DNA from: Novosphingobium marinum
Lineage (GTDB): Bacteria > Pseudomonadota > Alphaproteobacteria > Sphingomonadales > Sphingomonadaceae
Length of the DNA stretch: 64,000 bases
Direction of reading: 5' to 3'
Assembly (NCBI RefSeq): GCF_013408095.1
Contig: NZ_JACBZF010000004.1
Coordinates: 124,001 to 188,000, forward strand
Shown: positions 59,497-64,000 of the stretch, one piece after another
Numbering within the stretch: position 1 is the first letter of the stretch
Layout of the letters: the number at the start of each line of letters is the position of its first letter
Notes under the pieces: model-generated
What the model saw: only the letters and a program-made list of their open reading frames with translations
Databases searched by the model: none
Told to the model about the DNA's origin: nothing
Translations under genes and position numbers: made by a program

Positions 59497-59514
59497 ATGA
59501 CGGAAAGGTGACGG
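59497..59514 (-). promoter_or_regulatory. PHO box before the phoB paralogue
   Basis: On the minus strand CCGTCAC-CTTT-CCGTCAT, exact 7+4+7 geometry, 44 bp before the ATG at 59453. Confidence 0.7.
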
Positions 59515-59566
59515 ATCGATGACCGATGCGTGAAACATTGCACAAAGGCGTGCTCCTTATCCACAG

Positions 59567-59595
59567 TTGTCACCGAACCGCCTTCAATTTGTCAT
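59567..59595 (+). promoter_or_regulatory. PHO-box-like half-sites before plcP
   Basis: TTGTCAC (59567-59573) and TTGTCAT (59589-59595), 22 bp apart with CCGCCTT in the place of a middle half-site. This is the same two-turn spacing as before the lipoprotein gene. The plcP ATG is 59 bp downstream. Confidence 0.6.
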
Positions 59596-59653
59596 CGGTT
59601 CGACACCCGCGCCCCGTACCCGCGAGCCTGAGACAGGCAAAAGCGAGTGCGCC

Positions 59654-60568
59654 ATGCTCGACAAGGACCGCGCCGGACTGGCCGAACAGGCCCTCAGGGC
59701 CGCATCGGGAAGCGATTTTCCCAAGTGGCTCGACCTTCCGGAACCCAAGTCGTTTCGACCCAAGCGGAAGTACCGGACGGTGTGGATATCGGATGTCCAC
59801 CTCGGCACGCGCGGCTGCAACGCCGGGATGCTCGTCGATTTCCTGCGATCGATCGAATGCGAGACGCTCTACCTCGTCGGCGACATCGTCGACGGCTGGC
59901 GGTTGCGCAAGGGCTGGTACTGGCCCGACGCACACAACGAGGTCGTCCGCCGCATCCTGAAGATGGCCCACCGCGGCACGCGCGTCGTGTTCATCGCCGG
60001 CAACCATGACGAGGTGCTGCGCGACTATGCGGGGATGACCTTCGGGGGCGTCGAACTCGCGCTAGAATCGGTCCACGTGACCGCGGACGGACGGCAGCTG
60101 CTGGTCACCCACGGCGACGCCTTCGACGGGGTGGTGCTCTACGCGCGCTGGCTCGCCTTCCTGGGCGATGCCGCCTACGGCCTGCTGCTGCGCTCAAACA
60201 TCTGGTTCAACGCGATCCGCCGCCGGCTGAAAATGCCGTACTGGTCGCTCTCCGCCTACATGAAGAAGCGCGTCAAGAACGCGGTGCAGTTCATCTCCAG
60301 CTTCGAGGAAGCCGTCGCGCACGAGGCGGTGACGCGCGGGCTCGACGGAATCGTCTGCGGCCACATCCACAGCGCCGAAATCCGCGAGATCGCTGGCATC
60401 ACCTATTACAACGACGGCGACTGGGTCGAAAGCTGCACCGCGCTGGTCGAGGATGCGCACGGCGCGATCACGATCGTCGACTGGGCCCGGGTGACCGCCG
60501 AGAGCGAAGCGCAGCGCGCCGTCGAGAAAGCCGCCATGGATGCGGCATTGAAGGAACCGGCCGAATGA
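59654..60568 (+). CDS. plcP: PlcP-type phospholipase C (calcineurin-like metallophosphoesterase)
   Basis: 304 aa. Metallophosphoesterase motifs are all present: VWISDVHLGTRG, LVGDIVDGWR, FIAGNHDEVLRDY, VTHGDAFDGVV and CGHIHSAEIRE. It resembles UDP-diacylglucosamine hydrolase but matches Sinorhizobium PlcP, which cuts phospholipid headgroups to diacylglycerol under phosphate starvation. The next gene, overlapping by 4 bp, is a GT4 glycosyltransferase, the plcP-agt arrangement known from marine alphaproteobacteria. Specificity is inferred from this pairing. Confidence 0.9.
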   Translation: MLDKDRAGLAEQALRAASGSDFPKWLDLPEPKSFRPKRKYRTVWISDVHLGTRGCNAGMLVDFLRSIECETLYLVGDIVDGWRLRKGWYWPDAHNEVVRRILKMAHRGTRVVFIAGNHDEVLRDYAGMTFGGVELALESVHVTADGRQLLVTHGDAFDGVVLYARWLAFLGDAAYGLLLRSNIWFNAIRRRLKMPYWSLSAYMKKRVKNAVQFISSFEEAVAHEAVTRGLDGIVCGHIHSAEIREIAGITYYNDGDWVESCTALVEDAHGAITIVDWARVTAESEAQRAVEKAAMDAALKEPAE

Positions 60569-61638
60569 GACTCGCCCTCGCCACCGATGCGTGGTTCCCG
60601 CAGGTCAACGGCGTCGTCCGCAGCCTTTCGGCGACGGTCGCCGAACTCGACCGGCGCGGCTACGAAGTCGAGCTGGTTACCCCGCAGCGGTTCCTGACGG
60701 TGCCGATGCCCGGCTATCCCTCGATACGGCTGGCGATGGCGCCGCGTTTCGGGCTGCGCCGCATGCTCGACGCCTACGAGCCCGACATCGTGCACATCGC
60801 CACCGAAGGCCCCATCGGCTGGAGCGCGCGCGGCTGGTGCCTGTCGCGCGGCGTGCCCTTTACCAGCGCCTTCCACACCCGTTTCCCCGACTACGCCAGT
60901 GTCCGCACCGGGATCAGCGCCGAACGGTTCTGGCCGATCATGCGGCGGTTCCACGGGCCGAGCCGGGCAGTCCTCGTCTCGACCGAGAGCCTGTCGCAGG
61001 AACTGGCCGCGCGCGGCATCGCGCATACCAGGCGCTGGAGCCGGGGCATCGATCACTGGCTGTTCCGTCCCGGCGGCGACCTGCACGAGGCGATGGCCAA
61101 GCTGCCCCGTCCGATCCTGCTCAACGTCGGCCGCGTCGCGCCCGAGAAGAACATCGAGGCTTTCCTCGATGCCGAGGTCGAGGGCAGCAAGGTCGTGGTG
61201 GGCGACGGTCCCGCGCTCGACGAACTGCGCCGGCGGTACCCGGACGTGCATTTCCTCGGCTCGCTCTCTGGCGAGGAGCTGGCGGCGGCCTATCGCACTG
61301 CGGACTGCTTCGTCTTCCCGAGCCTCACCGACACCTTCGGCCTGGTGGTCATCGAGGCGCTGGCGAGCGGCGTGCCCGTCGCGGCCTACCCGGTGACGGG
61401 TCCGATCGACATCCTCGGCCCCGGGGGACGCGGCGCTGACGGTGCGCTGGCACGGCCCGCCGCAGCGGTGGGCGAGGACCTCGCGACCTCGATCCGCACG
61501 GCGCTCACGCTCGACCGCGATGCGGCGGCGGCGCTGGGCAGGCAGTACAGCTGGGAAAACGCGACCGAGCAGTTCCTCGACGCGGTCGAGGGCGCACTGG
61601 CCGATCACCGCGCCGGCCAGGTCCTCGAGCCCGCCTGA
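60565..61638 (+). CDS. agt: GT4 glycosyltransferase, Agt-like (diacylglycerol glycosylation)
   Basis: 357 aa. The GT-B fold starts with ALATDAWFPQVNGVVRSL, typical of GT4 lipid glycosyltransferases, and ends with the donor-binding region VFPSLTDTFGLVVIEALASGVPVAAY (ExxxxxxxE type). It probably transfers sugar to diacylglycerol released by PlcP to form glycolipids that replace phospholipids. ATGA overlap with plcP gives tight coupling. The sugar donor cannot be told from the sequence. It converges on phoB across a 43-bp gap with a strong hairpin. Confidence 0.88.
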   Translation: MRLALATDAWFPQVNGVVRSLSATVAELDRRGYEVELVTPQRFLTVPMPGYPSIRLAMAPRFGLRRMLDAYEPDIVHIATEGPIGWSARGWCLSRGVPFTSAFHTRFPDYASVRTGISAERFWPIMRRFHGPSRAVLVSTESLSQELAARGIAHTRRWSRGIDHWLFRPGGDLHEAMAKLPRPILLNVGRVAPEKNIEAFLDAEVEGSKVVVGDGPALDELRRRYPDVHFLGSLSGEELAAAYRTADCFVFPSLTDTFGLVVIEALASGVPVAAYPVTGPIDILGPGGRGADGALARPAAAVGEDLATSIRTALTLDRDAAAALGRQYSWENATEQFLDAVEGALADHRAGQVLEPA

Positions 61639-61645
61639 AGCGCGA

Positions 61646-61667
61646 CCGGCGGGGAAAGCCCCGCCGG
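61646..61667. terminator. Bidirectional hairpin between agt and phoB
   Basis: CCGGCGGGG (61646-61654) and CCCCGCCGG (61659-61667) with a four-base loop. No T-run, but the position between convergent genes suggests it shields both ends. Confidence 0.65.
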
Positions 61668-61681
61668 CGCTCATCCGAACG

Positions 61682-62368
61682 TCAGGACACGTCCATCGCG
61701 TAACCGGCGGCCCGCACGGTGCGGATGGGATCGACTTCGCCGGGGCGATTGATCGCCTTGCGCAGGCGCCGGATGTGGACATCGACGGTCCGCTCGTCGA
61801 TGTCCGAATCCATGCCCCAGACGCCGTCGAGGATCTGCTGGCGCGAAAGGACGCGGTTGGGCCGTTCCATGAAATAGGTGAGCAGCCGGAACTCGGTGGG
61901 GCCGAGGTGCAGCGCCTCGCCTGCCCGGCGCACGCGGTGCGATGCCGGGTCGAGCTCGATCTCGCCGAAGCGCAGCGAATTGCCCGCCAGCGACGGGCGG
62001 CTGCGGCGCAGCAGCGCCTCGACCCGCGCCATCAGCTCGCGCGTCGAGAACGGCTTGGTCACGTAGTCGTCCGCCCCGGTCTTCAGGCCCCGGATGCGGT
62101 CTTCCTCCTCGCCGCGGGCGGTGAGGATGAGGATCGGGATGCGTTCGGTTTCCTTGTCCTTGCGGATCTGGCGGCAGACCTCGATGCCGGGAACCTGCTC
62201 GATCATCCAGTCGAGGATGATGGCGTCGGGTTCCTGCTCGCGCACCATGACGAGGGCTTCCTCGCCGTCACCGGTACTGCGGACCTCATAGCCTTCGGCA
62301 CTGAGGTTCCAGGTGAGCAGGTCGCAAAGCGCGCTGTCGTCTTCAACGACCAGTATCGAGGGGTTCAT
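61682..62368 (-). CDS. phoB: Phosphate regulon response regulator PhoB
   Basis: 228 aa. Canonical receiver: acidic pair in VVEDD (residues 9-11), phospho-acceptor Asp53 (ILDWM), Thr83 (LILTARG), Lys105 (YVTKPF); then a DNA-binding winged helix (LGPTEFRLLTYFMERPNRVLSRQQIL; DERTVDVHIRRLRKAIN). It should bind the PHO boxes seen in this window. ATG 62368 has GAGGA upstream and overlaps the phoU 3' end by 26 bp. No phoR histidine kinase gene lies in the window. Confidence 0.97.
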   Translation of the reverse strand: MNPSILVVEDDSALCDLLTWNLSAEGYEVRSTGDGEEALVMVREQEPDAIILDWMIEQVPGIEVCRQIRKDKETERIPILILTARGEEEDRIRGLKTGADDYVTKPFSTRELMARVEALLRRSRPSLAGNSLRFGEIELDPASHRVRRAGEALHLGPTEFRLLTYFMERPNRVLSRQQILDGVWGMDSDIDERTVDVHIRRLRKAINRPGEVDPIRTVRAAGYAMDVS

Positions 62369-63062
62369 CCGGTTCCTCATCGTAGGTGTCGGGTATATCG
62401 CGATCTGAATGATGATATTCCCCGGTGGCGGCGAAGTAGACCATCTCGGCGACATTCGTCGCATGGTCGCCCACACGTTCGAGGTTGCGCGCCACGAACA
62501 GGAGTTGCGCCGCGCTGGAGATCGTTGCGGGATTTTCCATCATGTAGGTGACGAGATTGCGGAAGATCGAGTTGTAGAGGTTGTCGACCTTCTCGTCGCG
62601 ATCGATCACCTCGACCGCGAGCAGCGCATCGCGCGCGCCATAGGCATTGAGCACGTCGCGGACCATCGACTGCGCGATCTCGGCCATCACCGGAATCAGC
62701 GCCAGCGGCTTGATCCGCGCCCGCCCCTCGACCTCCCGCACGCGCTTGGCGATGTTCTTCGAATAGTCGCCGATGCGCTCGATGACGCCAGAGATCTTGA
62801 GCGCGGCGATGACCTCGCGCAGGTCGTCAGCCATCGGCGCGCGCAGGGCGATGATCTTGACCGCCAGCCTGTCGACCTCGGCCTCGAGCGCGTCGATCCG
62901 CGCGTCGTTGTTGACGACCTGCCGGGCAAGGTCGTGATCGTGGCGGGTCAGGGCATCGACCGCGTCGCGGATGGCGACTTCGGCCAGCCCGCCCATCTCG
63001 GCGATGAGGCCGCGAAGCTGACTGATCTCGTTTTCGAAAGACTTGACTGTATGATCGACCAT
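62343..63062 (-). CDS. phoU: Phosphate signalling regulator PhoU
   Basis: 239 aa. Two PhoU-type helical bundles with metal-binding patches (LRGLIAEMGGLAEVAIRDAVDAL; SGVIERIGDYSKNIAKRV; RNLERVGDHATNVAEMVYF). It links Pst transporter activity to PhoR-PhoB and restrains the regulon when phosphate is ample. ATG 63062 lies 13 bp after the pstB stop. The last 26 bp overlap phoB. Order pstA-pstB-phoU-phoB is typical of alphaproteobacteria. Confidence 0.97.
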   Translation of the reverse strand: MVDHTVKSFENEISQLRGLIAEMGGLAEVAIRDAVDALTRHDHDLARQVVNNDARIDALEAEVDRLAVKIIALRAPMADDLREVIAALKISGVIERIGDYSKNIAKRVREVEGRARIKPLALIPVMAEIAQSMVRDVLNAYGARDALLAVEVIDRDEKVDNLYNSIFRNLVTYMMENPATISSAAQLLFVARNLERVGDHATNVAEMVYFAATGEYHHSDRDIPDTYDEEPDEPLDTGR

Positions 63063-63075
63063 TCGCGCGTCCCCC

Positions 63076-63834
63076 TCAGCCGTAACGGCCGGTGATGTAA
63101 TCCTTCGTCCGCTCTTGCTGCGGATTGGTGAAGAGATCCGACGTATCACCATACTCGACCATCTTGCCGAGATGGAAGAAGGCGGTCTTCTGGGACACGC
63201 GCGCCGCCTGCTGCATGGAGTGGGTGACGATGACGATCGCGTAACGCTCCTTTAGCTCGTCGATCAGTTCCTCGATGCGCGCGGTGGCGATCGGGTCCAG
63301 CGCGGAGCACGGCTCGTCCATCAGGATGACTTCGGGGCTGACCGCGATGGCGCGCGCGATGCACAGCCGCTGCTGCTGGCCGCCCGAAAGTGCTGTGCCC
63401 GCGTCCGAAAGGCGGTCCCTGACCTCTTCCCAGAGGCCGGCGCGCGACAGCGACTTCTCGACGATTTCGTCCATCTCGGCCTTGCCCGCGGCAACACCGT
63501 GGATACGCGGGCCGTAGGCAACATTCTCGTAGATCGACTTGGGAAATGGGTTGGGCTTCTGGAAGACCATCCCGACGCGGGCGCGAAGCTGCACCGGGTC
63601 CATCCTCGAGATGTCCTCACCGTCGAGGTCGATCTCGCCGGTCACCCGCGCGATGGGGATCGTGTCGTTCATCCGGTTCAGCGAGCGCAGGAACGTCGAC
63701 TTCCCGCAGCCCGACGGGCCGATGAAGGCGGTCACGTGGCCGGTGTCGATGTCGATCGACACATCGTCGATGGCCTGCTTCGCGCCGTAATACACGTCGA
63801 CGTTGCGCGCGCTCATTTTGGGAGTGTCGGTCAT
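63076..63834 (-). CDS. pstB: Phosphate ABC transporter ATP-binding protein
   Basis: 252 aa. Walker [10 protein letters not shown] (residues 39-47), Q-loop [19 protein letters not shown], signature [15 protein letters not shown], Walker [14 protein letters not shown] and switch His in VTHSMQQA. It energises PstAC for high-affinity phosphate uptake. It follows pstA by 3 bp and is followed by phoU. Confidence 0.98.
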   Translation of the reverse strand: MTDTPKMSARNVDVYYGAKQAIDDVSIDIDTGHVTAFIGPSGCGKSTFLRSLNRMNDTIPIARVTGEIDLDGEDISRMDPVQLRARVGMVFQKPNPFPKSIYENVAYGPRIHGVAAGKAEMDEIVEKSLSRAGLWEEVRDRLSDAGTALSGGQQQRLCIARAIAVSPEVILMDEPCSALDPIATARIEELIDELKERYAIVIVTHSMQQAARVSQKTAFFHLGKMVEYGDTSDLFTNPQQERTKDYITGRYG

Positions 63835-63837
63835 GTC

Positions 63838-64000
63838 CTACCAGCGAACCTCGAACTTGTTGCGCAAATAGATGGCAAGGCCGTTCATGGCCAGAAGGAA
63901 GACCAGCAGCACGATGATCGCCGCCGACGTGTTCTGGACGAACGCGCGGTCGATCTCGTCCGACCACAGGAATATCTGCATCGGCAGGACGCTGGCCGGG
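63838..64000 (-). CDS. pstA: Phosphate ABC transporter permease, C-terminal part (runs off the window)
   Basis: The last 53 codons of PstA: a periplasmic segment (QIFLWSDEIDRAFVQNTSAA) and the final membrane helix (IIVLLVFLLAMNGLAIYLR) ending RNKFEVRW before TAG at 63840-63838. The rest lies beyond the window edge. Position directly before pstB confirms the identity. Confidence 0.92.
   Translation of the reverse strand, partial: PASVLPMQIFLWSDEIDRAFVQNTSAAIIVLLVFLLAMNGLAIYLRNKFEVRW

Overview
The window is high-GC chromosomal DNA, probably from an alphaproteobacterium of the order Sphingomonadales (Erythrobacteraceae-like). This is inferred from overall protein character, many TTG/GTG starts, EcfG-type promoters (GGAAC-N16/17-CGTT) and alphaproteobacterial gene sets (a DUF442-SQR fusion, plcP-agt, large TonB receptors). 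No rRNA is present to confirm it.

1.4-8.6 kb: a tightly packed minus-strand operon for sulfide oxidation and sulfide-tolerant respiration. In order it encodes a persulfide dioxygenase, two YeeE/YedE halves, a DUF442-SQR fusion, TauE/SafE, a small HTH protein, the cytochrome bd-type oxidase CydA/CydB and a DUF2474 peptide. A peroxiredoxin and a cysteine-free ArsR regulator converge on its far end. 8.6-12 kb: two divergent hydrolase paralogues, a tRNA-Gly, and a 1.4-kb integrated cassette. The cassette is bounded by a 45-bp duplication of the tRNA 3' end and carries a DUF433/DUF5615 toxin-antitoxin-like pair but no integrase.

12-24 kb: housekeeping and metabolism (PutA, tRNA-Gly, a YbbN-like thioredoxin, a LON-domain protein, MarC, FolD, YggT, ArgB, a YhhQ-type transporter, a NupC-type transporter). 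24-32 kb: small stress proteins. Four promoters here match the EcfG general-stress consensus, two of them driving DUF2171 proteins. The same stretch holds a PilZ protein, a truncated DUF559 gene, dispersed hairpin repeats, and an AT-rich orphan gene lodged directly behind nrdB.

32-42 kb: an AgcS symporter, a YqcI/YcgG-DUF1989 pair, a gene with a Fur-like site, and a three-gene transglutaminase / ATP-grasp + alpha-E / DUF2126 cluster.

42-64 kb: phosphate-centred. ppk and ppx are followed by a reduced VirB operon (virB2, B3, B4, B6, B9, B10, B11; no B1, B5, B7, B8 or D4), a lipoprotein plus TonB receptor, a PhoB-like regulator with a degenerate receiver, plcP-agt (phospholipid replacement), canonical phoB, phoU, pstB and the end of pstA. 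Five PHO-box-like elements were found by eye, in front of ppk, virB2, the lipoprotein gene, the phoB paralogue and plcP. The most striking inference is a phosphate-starvation-controlled, VirD4-less type IV secretion-like machine.
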